This document shows, piece by piece, positions 35,660 through 46,343 of a stretch of 64,000 nucleotides of DNA. The notes under the pieces were generated by a model. It searched no databases, was not told the origin of the DNA, and saw only the letters and a list, made by a program, of their open reading frames with translations. Source of the stretch: Comamonadaceae bacterium (lineage in GTDB: Bacteria > Pseudomonadota > Gammaproteobacteria > Burkholderiales > Burkholderiaceae_C); assembly GCA_947447975.1 (NCBI GenBank), contig CANFLU010000005.1:1-64000 (forward strand), in the 5' to 3' direction. The position numbers and the translations under genes were made by a program. How positions within the stretch are numbered: position 1 is the stretch's first letter; every line of letters starts with the position of its first letter.

Positions 35660-36715
35660 CTAGCAGGTTCCAAAGCGGATGCCCGCCTGGCGCAAAAAAC
35701 GCCGGTAGGCAGCCGAGGCCTTGTCCGCTGCCGTATGGGCTTCGGCCCGCACGTCCAGCGGTAAGCAGGCGGGACGCTGCGACTCCAGCACCGGCTGGTC
35801 TTGGGTAAAGATGGTGTGCTGGAAGGCCTGTAGCTGGGCGTCATCGGTCGCAAAGTCGGCCACGGCCAGGCGGAACCAGACCCGGCTGTGCTCCGGGCCC
35901 ATGGGGCAAATAAACAGGGCGATCGACTCGCGCCAATCCTGCACCGTCGTACTTCCGGCCTCGGGCACTTTGGTCAAGACCGCCGTATAAGGCCCGCTGA
36001 CCTCGTAGCGGTATTCCACCAACGCGCCGCGCGTACTGTGCAGATTGGACTGGGGCTGCCTGGCCTTGCAACCGGTGGCGACCAGGCCGGTGGCGGTGGA
36101 CGCCACCTGGTAATCAGGAATTTCGGGCGTATCGCGCGCGCCCAACCAGCCTTCGTGCACAAATCCAAAGTGCGCCATGTCCAGGAAGTTTTCGACAATG
36201 CGCGGCGCACTGGTCGCCACCTCGTAGGGGCCGCAATTGAGTTTGCGCAGCCGGGCATCAGCCTCGGCTTCAAACTGCGGCAAGGCCTGCGCAGCCGGGT
36301 CGCCATTGACTTCTGAGGGGTCTTGCGCGCTACTCGCGCCGGCGGCGCCGGGCTGCAGGCAAACCCAAACCAATTCGCACCACAGCTGCACCGCGAACAC
36401 CCGTGCGGCATGGCCCGCAGGCGGCACAAACTCCGGCAGCGCCGGAACCCGCACACATTGCCCAGAAGGCGCAAACTGCCAGCCGTGGTAGGGGCACTCC
36501 AGCCGCCCGGCGCACACGCGCCCCAACGACAAACGCGCCCCGCGGTGCGGACACTGGTCGGCCCAAGCGTGTACGGCCCCCGCCTCGTCGCGCCACAACA
36601 CCAGGCTCTGGTCCAGCAACTGCACCGCCACCGGCTGCGCCTGCACATCGGCCAGCGCCGCGACCGGGTGCCAGTGGGCGGATTCGACGGGGTGCGGCAT
36701 AGGGGAGTCAAGCAT
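35660..36715 (-). CDS. Rieske 2Fe-2S ring-hydroxylating oxygenase, alpha subunit
   Basis: 351 aa. The Rieske ligands are Cys55/His57 (CPHRG) and Cys74/His77 (CPYHGW). The mononuclear iron site is in ENFLDMAHFGFVHEG. It resembles the vanillate/caffeine demethylase-type oxygenases that oxidise N- or O-methyl or aromatic substrates with a separate reductase. No reductase gene lies alongside. The ATG at 36715 is preferred to 36769, which would run toward the divergent mutS start at 36787. It converges with the PhnD-like gene. Confidence 0.87.
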   Translation of the reverse strand: MLDSPMPHPVESAHWHPVAALADVQAQPVAVQLLDQSLVLWRDEAGAVHAWADQCPHRGARLSLGRVCAGRLECPYHGWQFAPSGQCVRVPALPEFVPPAGHAARVFAVQLWCELVWVCLQPGAAGASSAQDPSEVNGDPAAQALPQFEAEADARLRKLNCGPYEVATSAPRIVENFLDMAHFGFVHEGWLGARDTPEIPDYQVASTATGLVATGCKARQPQSNLHSTRGALVEYRYEVSGPYTAVLTKVPEAGSTTVQDWRESIALFICPMGPEHSRVWFRLAVADFATDDAQLQAFQHTIFTQDQPVLESQRPACLPLDVRAEAHTAADKASAAYRRFLRQAGIRFGTC

Positions 36716-36786
36716 GGGGTGATTTTGCTTGATGCTGCGGGCTCGCTGCCACCGCACATAGAGGAACACTTGCTAGACTTCCCCCG

Positions 36787-39420
36787 ATGCGCGAACCCGA
36801 CACCCAGCACACCCCCATGATGACCCAGTACCTGGGCCTCAAGGCGGACTACCCAGACACGCTGTTGTTCTACCGCATGGGTGATTTTTACGAGATGTTT
36901 TTTGCCGATGCCGAAAAAGCGGCGCGCTTGCTGGACATCACGCTCACGCACCGGGGGCAAAGCGGCGGGCAAGCGATTCCCATGGCCGGTGTGCCTTTTC
37001 ATGCGGTCGAGGGCTATTTAGCCAAGCTGATCCGCCAGGGCGAATCGGTGGCGATTTGCGAGCAGGTGGGCGAAGTCAGCGGCAAAGGGCCGGTGGACCG
37101 CAAGGTGGTGCGCGTGGTCACGCCCGGCACGCTGACCGATGCCGAACTGCTGAGCGACAAGTCCGAGTCCATGCTGATGGCGCTGCACCAAGGCCCGCGC
37201 AACCGCTGCGGCCTGGCTTGGCTGAGCGTGACCCAAGGGCTGGTGCACCTGGCCGAGTGCACCACCGATGCGGTAGCCGACTGGGTGCAGCGCATTGGGC
37301 CGAGCGAGCTGGCCTACAGCAGCGGCCTGACCCGCAGTGTGGAAGAGCGCCTCAAGCAATTGCGCTTTCACAGTACGCTGTCACTGACGGCGCGGCCCGA
37401 GTGGCAATTTGACGGCGCGCTGGGCCAGCGCAAATTATTGGAAGTGCTGCAAGCGGCCAGCCTCGCTAGCTGGAATGCACAAGAGCTGCCCCTGGCCCAT
37501 GCCGCAGCCGGTGCGCTCTTGGCCTACGCCGAACACACGCAAGGCCGGGCGCTGGCGCATATCAGTGGCCTGGAAGTGCAGCGCGATGGCGAGCGCATCG
37601 ACCTGCCCGCCAGCACGCGGCGCAATCTGGAACTGACCCAAACCCTGCGCGGCGAAGACGCACCCACGCTGTTTTCATTGCTCGACACCTGCATGACCGG
37701 TATGGGCAGCCGCATGCTGAAGTCTTGGTTGCTAGGTCCCTTGCGCGAGCGCAGCCAGGCGCGTGCGCGCTTAGCTGCCATCCACGCGCTGCAACAGATG
37801 CAGGGCCAGGCGCAAGCGCTGGGGCCCGTGCTGCGCAGCCACCTCAAAGGCAGCGCCGATGTGGAGCGCATCGCCGCCCGCCTGAGCCTGCGGCAGGTGC
37901 GCCCCCGTGAACTGCTGGGCCTGGTCAACACTTTGCATAAAAGCGGCTTACTAGCGGATCAGTTGCAAGGGCAGCAAGGTTTGCTAGGCCGTATTGCGCA
38001 CGACATGCTGGCGCCGCCAGACTGTGCCCATCTGTTGCAATCGGCTATAGCGCCCGAGCCCGCTGCTATGGTACGCGACGGCGGCGTGATCGCCAATGGC
38101 TATGACGCAGACCTGGACGAATTGCGCGCGATCCAAACCAATTGCGACGCGTTTTTGTTGGACTTGGAAGCACGCGAACGCGCACGCACCGGCATTGCCA
38201 ATTTGCGCGTGCAGTTCAACAAAGTGCACGGCTTTTACATCGAGGTCAGCCAAGGGCAAAGCAGCAAAGTGCCGGACGACTACCGGCGCCGCCAGACCCT
38301 GAAAAACGCCGAGCGCTTTATCACGCCTGAGCTCAAAGCCTTTGAAGACAAAGCCTTGAGCGCACAGGAGCGCGCGCTGGCGCGTGAGAAATTTTTGTTT
38401 GAACAATTGCTTGATCAGTTGCAAGCCTTTGTGCCTACGCTGACCCGCATAGCGCGGGCGCTGGCGGCGCTGGACGCGCTGTGTGCATTGGCCGAGCGCG
38501 CCCTCACGCTGGGCTGGTGCGCGCCCGAGTTTGTGGAGCACCCTTGCATCGAAATTCTGCAAGGCCGCCACCCGGTGGTGCAGGCGCGCTTGGCCGAGCT
38601 AAGCAGCGGCAACTTCATCGCCAATGACACGCTGCTAGGCCCACGCCAGCGCATGCAAATCATCACCGGGCCGAACATGGGTGGTAAATCTACCTACATG
38701 CGCCAAGTGGCGCTGATCGTGCTGCTGGCGTCCATGGGCTCGTACGTACCAGCCAGAGCCTGCCGCTTGGGCCCCATCGATGCCATCCACACCCGCATAG
38801 GCGCAGCCGACGACCTGGCCAATGCGCAATCGACCTTTATGTTGGAGATGGTCGAGGCCGCGCAAATTTTGCACAGTGCCACGGCGCAGTCCTTGGTGCT
38901 GATGGACGAAATCGGCCGCGGCACCTCAACGTTTGACGGTCTGGCGCTGGCCGGCGCGATTGCCAGTCAGTTGCATGACAAAACGCAATCCTTCACGCTG
39001 TTTGCCACGCATTATTTCGAGCTGACCGACTTTCCCGCCGCGCACCATGGCGCGGTCAATGTGCACGTGAGCGCAGCCGAATCGGGCCGCGACATTGTGT
39101 TCCTACACGCCATCGAAGCAGGCCCTGCCAGCCGCAGCTACGGCATCCAGGTGGCCCGCCTGGCCGGCATACCGGCAGCCGTGCTTAACCAAGCCCGCCA
39201 CACGCTGGAAGCACTAGAACAACAAGCTAGCACCGCCGAAGCCCAAGTCGATTTATTCGCCCCCGCCCCAGCGCTAGCCCCGGCCACACCCGGCCCCCTG
39301 GAAGCGTACGTCGCCTCCCTTAACCCAGACACCATGAGCCCCCGCGAAGCCATGGACGCGATCTACCAACTCAAGTCGCTTTCATGGGGGTCAGAACCCA
39401 ATGAAACGAAAATCAATTAA
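36787..39420 (+). CDS. mutS: DNA mismatch repair protein MutS
   Basis: 877 aa. Mismatch-reading Phe-x-Glu is present (GDFYEMFF, Phe34 and Glu36). The ATPase Walker [14 protein letters not shown] is near residue 628, Walker B in [16 protein letters not shown], and the C-terminal dimerisation region includes [15 protein letters not shown]. It recognises mismatches in DNA and recruits MutL. Its stop overlaps the convergent gene on the other strand by 4 nt. Confidence 0.96.
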   Translation: MREPDTQHTPMMTQYLGLKADYPDTLLFYRMGDFYEMFFADAEKAARLLDITLTHRGQSGGQAIPMAGVPFHAVEGYLAKLIRQGESVAICEQVGEVSGKGPVDRKVVRVVTPGTLTDAELLSDKSESMLMALHQGPRNRCGLAWLSVTQGLVHLAECTTDAVADWVQRIGPSELAYSSGLTRSVEERLKQLRFHSTLSLTARPEWQFDGALGQRKLLEVLQAASLASWNAQELPLAHAAAGALLAYAEHTQGRALAHISGLEVQRDGERIDLPASTRRNLELTQTLRGEDAPTLFSLLDTCMTGMGSRMLKSWLLGPLRERSQARARLAAIHALQQMQGQAQALGPVLRSHLKGSADVERIAARLSLRQVRPRELLGLVNTLHKSGLLADQLQGQQGLLGRIAHDMLAPPDCAHLLQSAIAPEPAAMVRDGGVIANGYDADLDELRAIQTNCDAFLLDLEARERARTGIANLRVQFNKVHGFYIEVSQGQSSKVPDDYRRRQTLKNAERFITPELKAFEDKALSAQERALAREKFLFEQLLDQLQAFVPTLTRIARALAALDALCALAERALTLGWCAPEFVEHPCIEILQGRHPVVQARLAELSSGNFIANDTLLGPRQRMQIITGPNMGGKSTYMRQVALIVLLASMGSYVPARACRLGPIDAIHTRIGAADDLANAQSTFMLEMVEAAQILHSATAQSLVLMDEIGRGTSTFDGLALAGAIASQLHDKTQSFTLFATHYFELTDFPAAHHGAVNVHVSAAESGRDIVFLHAIEAGPASRSYGIQVARLAGIPAAVLNQARHTLEALEQQASTAEAQVDLFAPAPALAPATPGPLEAYVASLNPDTMSPREAMDAIYQLKSLSWGSEPNETKIN

Positions 39421-40001
39421 GTGGACCGGTCGGATGTGAGCTCGCGCAGCAGGGCGTCATAGCTGGCGCGCAACTGCGGATCAATTTGCTGCAAAGACGC
39501 CACGATATCGGGCGCTTTGACCGCTGGTGCGGGATCCGATGCGGCTGGGGCGTCGTGCACGGTGTCCAGCGCATCGGCCTGCAGCGCTGGCGAGCTCTTG
39601 CTTAGCGTCGCGCCTAGGTCGCGCAGATCCGGATTACCAAAACCGCCTAATCCCGACATACCGCTGGACAAGTCGCTAAATAAGTCTGTAACGCGCGGTT
39701 CAGCCGCAACACGCGTTGGAGCGGCACTGCCAGATAACGCCAATGCCGCATACGCCAAGGTGGAACCCCCTAACAAAACGCCGCTCACGCTAATCCACAA
39801 AGCCCAAAGCGCACCCGCGTCCACCGCATGCATCTCAAAAACACCGAGTAATTCTGTGCCAAACCAGGCCCAAGGCAAGTCGCGCAGCCAATACAAGCCT
39901 TCAAGCGATGCAGGATGCAGGGCCAGCGCGATCACCAGCAACACCAGGTTGACAAGCGCAACCCAAAAAGTAGCCGCAAAAACCATGTGCCGCGTCCTCA
40001 T
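39417..40001 (-). CDS. Hypothetical two-span membrane protein
   Basis: 194 aa. Two hydrophobic segments in the N-terminal half ([20 protein letters not shown] and [21 protein letters not shown]) separated by a Trp-rich loop. The cytosolic-looking C-terminal half is Asp/Ala/Ser-rich with a helical end ([13 protein letters not shown]). Not recognised. Its start overlaps the stop of the upstream coiled-coil gene (ATGA), so the two products probably work together. Confidence 0.6.
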   Translation of the reverse strand: MRTRHMVFAATFWVALVNLVLLVIALALHPASLEGLYWLRDLPWAWFGTELLGVFEMHAVDAGALWALWISVSGVLLGGSTLAYAALALSGSAAPTRVAAEPRVTDLFSDLSSGMSGLGGFGNPDLRDLGATLSKSSPALQADALDTVHDAPAASDPAPAVKAPDIVASLQQIDPQLRASYDALLRELTSDRST

Positions 40002-40519
40002 TCGAACTCTTGCACGATTTTGTCGCGTAGCAAAGCGGCCAGGTGGGCTCGTGCCTGTGCAATTGCCAGCGCTTCGTTTTCCGCTTCGACCGATTCACCC
40101 GCAATCTCCACCAGGCTTTGACGAATGCGCTTGATATGGGCCTCGGTTTCCTGCATGGAGGTTTGTAATTGACCCCGACGCGCCGTGTGCTGGTCCAGCT
40201 CGCTGAGCAACTCAAATACCTGCTGCAAATAAAAACGGTTTTTGCGGCTTTGCTGCATATCGGTGCGCGTCAAGAACACTTGCATTTGCTGCGCCAAATT
40301 TTTATGGCTGACGGGCGAGACTATCGCACTGGCAGTACCTTGCGACATCAGGGGCACGGGGTTTGCAGGCGCTTCTACTACGCCCATGGTCGTTACCGTG
40401 TGGTGCCCGGTTGCATGCTCGATCGGAGCGCTTGGGGGCGAGGGGCTGGCGGATTGGCCATCTGGCATGGAAAGTGACTCCGTGGGGCTTATGCCATGCG
40501 CTTGGGCTTGATTCGCCAT
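39998..40519 (-). CDS. Hypothetical coiled-coil protein
   Basis: 173 aa from the ATG at 40519. The first 80 residues are Pro/Ser/His-rich and probably disordered. Residues about 85-170 form a strongly helical, charged region (RFYLQQVFELLSELDQ, EAHIKRIRQSLVEIAG, ARAHLAALLRDKIVQEF), likely coiled coil. No family recognised. It overlaps the two-span membrane protein gene by 4 nt. Low-complexity tail aside, codon use fits its neighbours. Confidence 0.55.
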   Translation of the reverse strand: MANQAQAHGISPTESLSMPDGQSASPSPPSAPIEHATGHHTVTTMGVVEAPANPVPLMSQGTASAIVSPVSHKNLAQQMQVFLTRTDMQQSRKNRFYLQQVFELLSELDQHTARRGQLQTSMQETEAHIKRIRQSLVEIAGESVEAENEALAIAQARAHLAALLRDKIVQEFE

Positions 40520-40672
40520 GCGATAGGCCTGCTTGCAATCTGATATTGCAATGACTGGGATGCGCCTGATTCTAGCGGTGCGATTGGGCTGCACTGCAGC
40601 GAGACGGGATAATCAAGCACTTTCACATCCCGGGCCTGTCGCAAGTGCACTGCCTTTAGCTTTAAGATCTCC

Positions 40673-41482
40673 ATGCAATCGACCCCCTTAGTTTTTTCCC
40701 ACGCCAACAGCTTTCCCGCCAGCACGTACAAAGTTTTGTTTCACCATTTGCGCGCGCGCGGTTTTGCAGTCAAGGCGATCGAGAAACTGGGGCACGATCC
40801 CCACTACCCGGTGAGCAATAACTGGAAACACCTGGCACAACAGGTAGCGGATTTTGCGCAGGCGCAAGCCGATAAAGCCGGTGGTCCGGTGTGGCTGGCG
40901 GGCCATTCGCTAGGGGGTTTTCTGAGCCTGATGGCGGCTGCACGCCACCCCGGCCTAGCCAAGGGTGTACTGCTAATCGATGCGCCCATTTTGGGCGGTT
41001 GGCGTTCGATGGCGCTGGGAGTTATCAAAGGCGCGCAATTGGTCGGCTCGCTCTCACCAGCCGCTGTCAGCCATAAGCGACGCAACGCATGGCCCAGCCA
41101 AGAGGCGGCCTATGAACACTTCAAACACAAGCGTGCATTTGCCAAATGGGACGACGCAGTGCTGCAGGACTACATCGCGCATGGCACGGTGGATCGCGAT
41201 GGCAAAAGGGTACTTAGCTTTGACCGCGAAATAGAAACGCATATTTACAACACCATTCCCGACAACCTGGACCGCCTGCTGCGGCGCAACCCGCTCAAAT
41301 GCCCCGTCAGTTTTATCGGCGGACGCCATTCCTGGGAAATGAAGCGCGTAGGGATGGGCATGACCGAGAAAGTCACACGCGGGCGCATCATCATGCTTGA
41401 CGGAACGCACTTATTTCCTATGGAAAAACCTTTGGCAACGGCGTCGGCCATCGAAACCGCTTTGCGCAATATGGGGGCTTAG
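40673..41482 (+). CDS. Alpha/beta hydrolase
   Basis: 269 aa. Nucleophile elbow GHSLGG (in [15 protein letters not shown]), N-terminal [15 protein letters not shown] carrying the oxyanion-hole HA segment, and the catalytic His near the C-terminus in [11 protein letters not shown]. No signal peptide, so cytosolic. Esterase or lipase-like, substrate unknown. Ends convergent on uppP with a 4-nt overlap. Confidence 0.85.
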   Translation: MQSTPLVFSHANSFPASTYKVLFHHLRARGFAVKAIEKLGHDPHYPVSNNWKHLAQQVADFAQAQADKAGGPVWLAGHSLGGFLSLMAAARHPGLAKGVLLIDAPILGGWRSMALGVIKGAQLVGSLSPAAVSHKRRNAWPSQEAAYEHFKHKRAFAKWDDAVLQDYIAHGTVDRDGKRVLSFDREIETHIYNTIPDNLDRLLRRNPLKCPVSFIGGRHSWEMKRVGMGMTEKVTRGRIIMLDGTHLFPMEKPLATASAIETALRNMGA

Positions 41483-42333
41483 GCCTTCCAAACGACCAGA
41501 CCGCTCCAATCGGTAGCCAGTACCACGATTCCAAAAGCAATGCGGTAATAGGCAAAGCCGACAAAGCTATGGGTTGCCACAAAGCGCAGCAGCCAGCGCA
41601 CGCAGGCCCAGGCGCTGATAAAGGAGAAAACCAGGCCCACGGCAAACAAAGGCGCATCGGCCAGGCTCAGCAAGGCGCGCTCTTTGTACAAGCTATAAAC
41701 GCCCGCGCCTATCAGCGTAGGGATGGCCAGAAAAAACGAAAAGTCGGTTGCCGCCTTGCGCGACATGCCCAGCAACATGCCACCAATAATGGTGGCACCG
41801 CTTCGGCTGGTGCCCGGCACCATGGCCAAGCATTGCACCAGGCCCACTTTGAAAGCGTCCCACATGGTCATGTCATCGACATCACCCACCCGCGCAAAGT
41901 AACCGGTCTGCACATCTTCGGACGCCGCCTGGCGCCGCTCGGCCCACAAAATAATGAAGCCGCCCAGAATAAACGTGCTGGCCACAATCACTGGCGTAAA
42001 CAAATGCGCCTTGATAGTTTTGCCAAACAACAAACCCAGCACTACGGCGGGCAAAAATGCGATCAACACATTGATGGCAAAAGCCTGCGCCCTGCCCTGC
42101 GTGGGCAAGGCCAGTACCGTCGACTTGATCTTGTCCCAGTACACCAAAATCACCGCAAATATCGCCCCGGTCTGAATGGCGATATCGAACACCTTGGCCT
42201 TCTCGTCATCAAAACCCAGCAGCGCGCCTGCCAATATCAAATGCCCGGTCGATGAAATGGGCAAAAACTCCGTCAGACCCTCTACCACCCCCATCACCGC
42301 TGCTTTGAGCAAAAGCACATTTTCTAAATCCAT
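41479..42333 (-). CDS. uppP: Undecaprenyl-diphosphatase (BacA/UppP)
   Basis: 284 aa integral-membrane phosphatase that recycles undecaprenyl pyrophosphate for peptidoglycan and glycan export. The signature [18 protein letters not shown] is at the N-terminus and the second motif [19 protein letters not shown] in the middle; about eight hydrophobic spans follow. The ATG at 42333 gives the standard N-terminus. A T-arm-like GGTTCAAGTCC run near 42410 has no matching acceptor stem. Confidence 0.94.
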   Translation of the reverse strand: MDLENVLLLKAAVMGVVEGLTEFLPISSTGHLILAGALLGFDDEKAKVFDIAIQTGAIFAVILVYWDKIKSTVLALPTQGRAQAFAINVLIAFLPAVVLGLLFGKTIKAHLFTPVIVASTFILGGFIILWAERRQAASEDVQTGYFARVGDVDDMTMWDAFKVGLVQCLAMVPGTSRSGATIIGGMLLGMSRKAATDFSFFLAIPTLIGAGVYSLYKERALLSLADAPLFAVGLVFSFISAWACVRWLLRFVATHSFVGFAYYRIAFGIVVLATDWSGLVVWKA

Positions 42334-42539
42334 ACCGCTCCATTGGTAAAAGTTCGTGCGCCACACCGGCGCGTGGGGATTGTCGCATTGCATTGGAGGT
42401 TCAAGTCCTAGGCCTTTGTCGGAAAAAAGCGGGGGTTCGTCGCAAAGCGCTTGATTGGCATCGGCATGAAGGGCAAGCTATAGACACCAGCACCGCACTG
42501 TCACGAGTGTCTGGCAACTAAAGATTTAGGGATGGAAAT

Positions 42540-43655
42540 ATGAGAAAACACTCCAAATACTTCAATCCACTCCGTCAGGCGCTGCGCAATTTGCTCATTG
42601 GCGCGCTCCTGTACGGCGGATTCAGCTTTACCACCTCTGCGCAAGCGCAAGTTGGCATGCGCGAGATCCAAAGCCGGGGCATGCCCATTACCTTGGTATA
42701 CCCCACGCCCGCCAAGGCACAAACCACCGCCCTGGGCCCGTTCGAACTGGACCTGGCCCTGGGTGGCGAGCTTTCACCCGGAAGGCGCGCATTGGTCGTG
42801 CTCTCGCACGGCACGGGCGGCAGCCCCTTGACAGACCACACGCTGGCCGCCACCCTGGCACGCGCCGGCTTTGTCGTCGCGCAACCGCTGCATAGAGGGG
42901 ACAACTACCGCGACGCAAACGCCGCCGGGCCTGCAAGTTGGCAAACGCGCCCCAAGGAAATCACGGAAGCCATCGATGCTGTTGCGGCTAACACGCTCTG
43001 GCAGGGGCGCATAGATACCCAGCGCGTGGGTGTGCATGGTATGTCTGCGGGCGGCGTCAGCGCTTTATCCTTAGCCGGTGCCCAATGGAGTCTGCAATCG
43101 CTTATTGACCATTGCAACGCACACCTAGATGCTGACGTCGGCTTTTGCCTCAATGGCCTGGCGCAAGATCACCTGCAAATTGCCAAACGCAGAGCACAGT
43201 TCGCGCTGGGTGGCCTGACACCACAGTTCATGCAGCCAGCGTATTTGTCCGTACTGCATGGCGGTCTGACAAAAGGCAGCAACAGCGAGCGCCGTCCCGA
43301 TACCCGCATTACCGCAGCCACGGTGTTGGTGCCGGTGGTGGCGGTCTTCACCGCCGAAAGCCTGCAATCGATCAACATCCCCGTGGGCGTGGTCAGCGCA
43401 GGGCAAGACCAGGTGTTGGCGCCGCAATTTCACAGCGACTACCTTTTGTCCCAATGCAAGTCTTGCGAACGCTTAGCGCATCTGCAGGTTTCCGGCCACT
43501 TTGATTGGCTATCACCGTGGCCAAACGCGATAGCCCAACAAGTAGGCGCGCTGCAAATGCGCGGTGGTTACCCCACATTGGGCTTTAGCGCTGCCCAAAG
43601 GCAAAATGGCTTTGACGCTATTGCCAAGTTTTTTCAGCAGCACCTTGCACCGTGA
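42540..43655 (+). CDS. Secreted dienelactone hydrolase/PAF-acetylhydrolase-like esterase
   Basis: 371 aa. A signal peptide (about residues 1-36, hydrophobic LLIGALLYGGFSF and cleavage near SAQAQ) suggests a periplasmic protein. The hydrolase core shows VVLSHGTGGSPLTDH, the nucleophile HGMSAGGVSAL, GVVSAGQDQVLAP and a C-terminal VSGHFDWLS with the catalytic His. It directly precedes the LytS/LytTR pair and is probably in the same operon. Confidence 0.8.
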   Translation: MRKHSKYFNPLRQALRNLLIGALLYGGFSFTTSAQAQVGMREIQSRGMPITLVYPTPAKAQTTALGPFELDLALGGELSPGRRALVVLSHGTGGSPLTDHTLAATLARAGFVVAQPLHRGDNYRDANAAGPASWQTRPKEITEAIDAVAANTLWQGRIDTQRVGVHGMSAGGVSALSLAGAQWSLQSLIDHCNAHLDADVGFCLNGLAQDHLQIAKRRAQFALGGLTPQFMQPAYLSVLHGGLTKGSNSERRPDTRITAATVLVPVVAVFTAESLQSINIPVGVVSAGQDQVLAPQFHSDYLLSQCKSCERLAHLQVSGHFDWLSPWPNAIAQQVGALQMRGGYPTLGFSAAQRQNGFDAIAKFFQQHLAP

Positions 43656-43657
43656 CT

Positions 43658-44785
43658 ATGGACACCCTGTCTCCTGCCCAATACACGCCAAGCCCCCAGC
43701 CAGGCGCCGGGGGCTCTAGCCCATTGGCGCACCCGAGCATGCTAGATTTTTCCACCCGCGCGCTGGCCAAGCGTTTCCTTCAGACGCTGCTGATCTGTGT
43801 GGGCCTTGCGACGGTTCAGCATCTGTTTTTGCCGGAAAGGCCTTTTGATGTGCCGCTGGTGTATTCGCTATGCATAGGCCTGCTGTGCTGGGCCATGGTG
43901 GACATGGGGCGGGGGTTGTTCCCCAGTGCGCGCCACACCGGTTGGCCTGCAGGGGCTAGCGCTGTGCTGCTGCCCGTGGGTGCTATGGCGATGAGCTTTG
44001 CCTTGGGTTCGGCGCTGGCCGACTACTGGTTTGGCTGGTCCACCTTCGATGGCAGTGCCATGGCCACCAAGCATTTGCGCTGGTCTATTGGCGTTAGCGC
44101 CTTGGCTGGCATGGCAGTAAATTACTATTTTTACAGCAGGGGCAAAGCACGTTTTTTGATCGAGCGCTTGCAAGCCGCGCAGCACCAAAACACCCAGGCC
44201 CAGCTGCGCCTGCTGCAAGCGCAGCTAGAGCCCCATATGCTTTTCAATACCCTGGCCAATTTGCGCAGCCTGATCGCCAGCGACCCGGCACGGGCACAGA
44301 CCATGCTGGACCATCTAATCGACTTTTTGCGCGCCACCTTGCAACACAGCCGCAGCGCCGAAGCACCGCACAGCCTGGCGCAAGAGTTCGCACGTTTGAA
44401 TGACTACCTGACGCTGATGGCGATCCGGATGGGACCCCGCCTGCAATACCAACTGGACTTGCCGCCCGCGCTGGTCAGCCAGCCTATCGCACCCATGCTC
44501 TTGCAGCCCTTGGTAGAAAACAGCATCCAGCACGGCCTGGAGCCGCTGGTCGCCGGCGGCGAATTGAAGGTCAGCGCCTTGCGGCAAGGCGATATGCTGA
44601 TCATTACCGTGGCCGACAAAGGCGCAGGCTATACCGCTGGGCCAGATGACGCAGCGACAGGCTTTGGCCTGCAACAAGTGCGCGAACGCTTGCTTACTTT
44701 GTATGGAGAGCGCGCTGCGTTTTCGATTCAGGCAGCGCCCGGCGGCGGCACGGTAGCCACGCTGCGCATTCTCTTGCGGGCCTAA
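43658..44785 (+). CDS. LytS/YehU-type sensor histidine kinase
   Basis: 375 aa. Several N-terminal membrane spans (residues about 35-160), then a His_kinase domain with the phospho-His in QAQLEPHMLFNTLANLR (LytS style) and a GHKL ATPase domain (PLVENSIQHGLEPLV, then GAGYTAG and GFGLQQVRERL). The ATG at 43658 is chosen; a GTG at 43652 overlapping the preceding stop is possible. The partner regulator gene follows at 9 bp. Confidence 0.87.
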   Translation: MDTLSPAQYTPSPQPGAGGSSPLAHPSMLDFSTRALAKRFLQTLLICVGLATVQHLFLPERPFDVPLVYSLCIGLLCWAMVDMGRGLFPSARHTGWPAGASAVLLPVGAMAMSFALGSALADYWFGWSTFDGSAMATKHLRWSIGVSALAGMAVNYYFYSRGKARFLIERLQAAQHQNTQAQLRLLQAQLEPHMLFNTLANLRSLIASDPARAQTMLDHLIDFLRATLQHSRSAEAPHSLAQEFARLNDYLTLMAIRMGPRLQYQLDLPPALVSQPIAPMLLQPLVENSIQHGLEPLVAGGELKVSALRQGDMLIITVADKGAGYTAGPDDAATGFGLQQVRERLLTLYGERAAFSIQAAPGGGTVATLRILLRA

Positions 44786-44794
44786 GTGCGCTCC

Positions 44795-45580
44795 ATGCCT
44801 ACCGCACTCATCGCCGAAGACGAACCCTTGCTGGCGCAAGCCTTGCAAACAGAATTGGCATCTCTCTGGCCGCAACTACAAATACTCGCCTGCGTGGCAG
44901 ATGGCGCAAGCGCCGTGGCCCAGGCCCTGCACTTGCGTCCAGATATTTTGTTTTTTGACATCCGCATGCCCGGCATGGACGGGCTGGAAGCCGCGCACGA
45001 CTTGCTAGACCAATGGCCCCAGCAGCACCGCTTTCCGGCCCTGGTGTTTGTGACCGCCTATGAGCAGTACGCGCTGGCGGCGTTCGAAGCCCAGGCTGCG
45101 GACTATGTGCTCAAGCCAGTGCAGCACCCACGCCTGACGCAAACCGTGCAGCGCTTGCAGGCGCGCCTGCAAATGCACCTGGCGCCCGACGCCGCGCTGG
45201 CCCAGGGCCTGCAATTGCTGCGGCAGCTTACCGCGCCCCACGACCCACAATCTACGCCCTTACAGGCATTGCATGCCAGCCTAGGCAACACGGTGTACCG
45301 CGTACCCGTGGGCGAAGTGCTGTTTTTGCAAGCCGCCGATAAATACGTGCGCGCGGTGTGTGCGACGCGCGAATACCTGCTGCGTACCCCGCTGAAAGAG
45401 CTGTTGGCGCAACTGGACCCGGACACGTTTTGGCAAATCCACCGCAGCACGGTAGTGCGCGCCGACTGCATCGCCCGCATGGAGCACAGCGGATCCGGGT
45501 CCATGCAAGTGCACTTACAAGGCCACCCCGAAGTGCTGCCGCTCAGCCGGGTGTATGCCTATCGGTTTAAGACCCATTGA
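44795..45580 (+). CDS. LytTR-family response regulator
   Basis: 261 aa. The receiver domain has the phospho-acceptor Asp55 in LFFDIRMPGMDGLEA and the conserved Lys in DYVLKPVQ. The C-terminal LytTR DNA-binding domain shows EVLFLQAADKYVRAV, FWQIHRSTVVRADCI and LSRVYAYRFK. The ATG at 44795 is favoured over a GTG at 44786. It is the cognate partner of the sensor kinase gene just upstream. Confidence 0.9.
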   Translation: MPTALIAEDEPLLAQALQTELASLWPQLQILACVADGASAVAQALHLRPDILFFDIRMPGMDGLEAAHDLLDQWPQQHRFPALVFVTAYEQYALAAFEAQAADYVLKPVQHPRLTQTVQRLQARLQMHLAPDAALAQGLQLLRQLTAPHDPQSTPLQALHASLGNTVYRVPVGEVLFLQAADKYVRAVCATREYLLRTPLKELLAQLDPDTFWQIHRSTVVRADCIARMEHSGSGSMQVHLQGHPEVLPLSRVYAYRFKTH

Positions 45581-45613
45581 ACTGCTTTAAGAAAAGAAGT
45601 CGCAAAGCAAAGC

Positions 45614-45634
45614 ACCTGCTAAAGGTATTTTTTT
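45614..45634 (+). terminator. Weak hairpin plus T-run after the LytTR gene
   Basis: A short ACCT/AGGT stem is followed by seven T residues about 35 bp after the regulator stop. The stem is weak, so Rho-independent termination is only plausible. Confidence 0.3.
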
Positions 45635-45677
45635 GCTTATTTGAACGCGAGCCCCATTGCCTAGAAAGAAATGTTCC

Positions 45678-46091
45678 ATGCAAATGTCCCCCCTCATCGC
45701 CGTCCATATGAGCGCCGCTTTGGGCGCTGTGGCGCTCGGGCCGGTGGCCATCTGGGCACGCAAAGGTGCCGAGCTGCGGCCGCGCGTGCACCGCGCCTTT
45801 GGCTACGGATTTGTCACCCTCATGCTGGGCGCCAGCGTCAGCGGCATGTTTATCCGCGACTTCAAACTGCCCAACATCGCGGGCTATACGCCCATCCATC
45901 TGCTGATTCCGGTCACGGTGCTGAGTTTGTGGACCAGTTTTCATGCGCTGTACAAGGGCAATATCGCGGTACACCGCAAAACCATGGTCTCGCTGTACCT
46001 GGGCGCCTGCGTCACTGCAGGGGCGTTTACCCTCTTGCCTAGCCGCTATATGGGGCAGTTGGTGTGGGGCCAATGGCTGGGGCTTTTATAG
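45678..46091 (+). CDS. DUF2306-like membrane protein
   Basis: 137 aa with four hydrophobic segments (LIAVHMSAALGAVALGPVAIW, FVTLMLGASVSGMFI, PIHLLIPVTVLSLW, LYLGACVTAGAFTLL). It has the characteristic RPRVHRAFGY and HRKTMVSLYLGA patterns of the DUF2306 family of small inner-membrane proteins. The ATG at 45678 is chosen. Function unknown. The 252 bp after it are AT-rich and contain no gene I can support. Confidence 0.7.
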   Translation: MQMSPLIAVHMSAALGAVALGPVAIWARKGAELRPRVHRAFGYGFVTLMLGASVSGMFIRDFKLPNIAGYTPIHLLIPVTVLSLWTSFHALYKGNIAVHRKTMVSLYLGACVTAGAFTLLPSRYMGQLVWGQWLGLL

Positions 46092-46343
46092 ATGGGCGGC
46101 ACGCCTAGCATAGGCATATGGCGGTACACGACACCTCGGACGAGACCGATGGCACCAAACCGGTAACTATCTGCGCTAAGTAATGGATACGTATTTTTAT
46201 AACATAATAATAAACACTATTTTTTTAAAACTTTAATTAAAAATGGAATAAAACTCTTTTTGCCCATTTTTTGATACCAACCACGATCTCAGTGAAGCAT
46301 CGCGGCTGATAGTCTTAATTGAAACGCGCAGGGAACTCATATC

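Noticed and set aside
42405-42425. T-arm-like run GGTTCAAGTCC suggesting a tRNA
   Set aside because: The flanking bases do not form a proper T-stem, and no D-arm, anticodon arm or acceptor stem could be found on either side.
46118-46183. 21-codon frame after the DUF2306 gene
   Set aside because: Too short, no ribosome site and no known counterpart.
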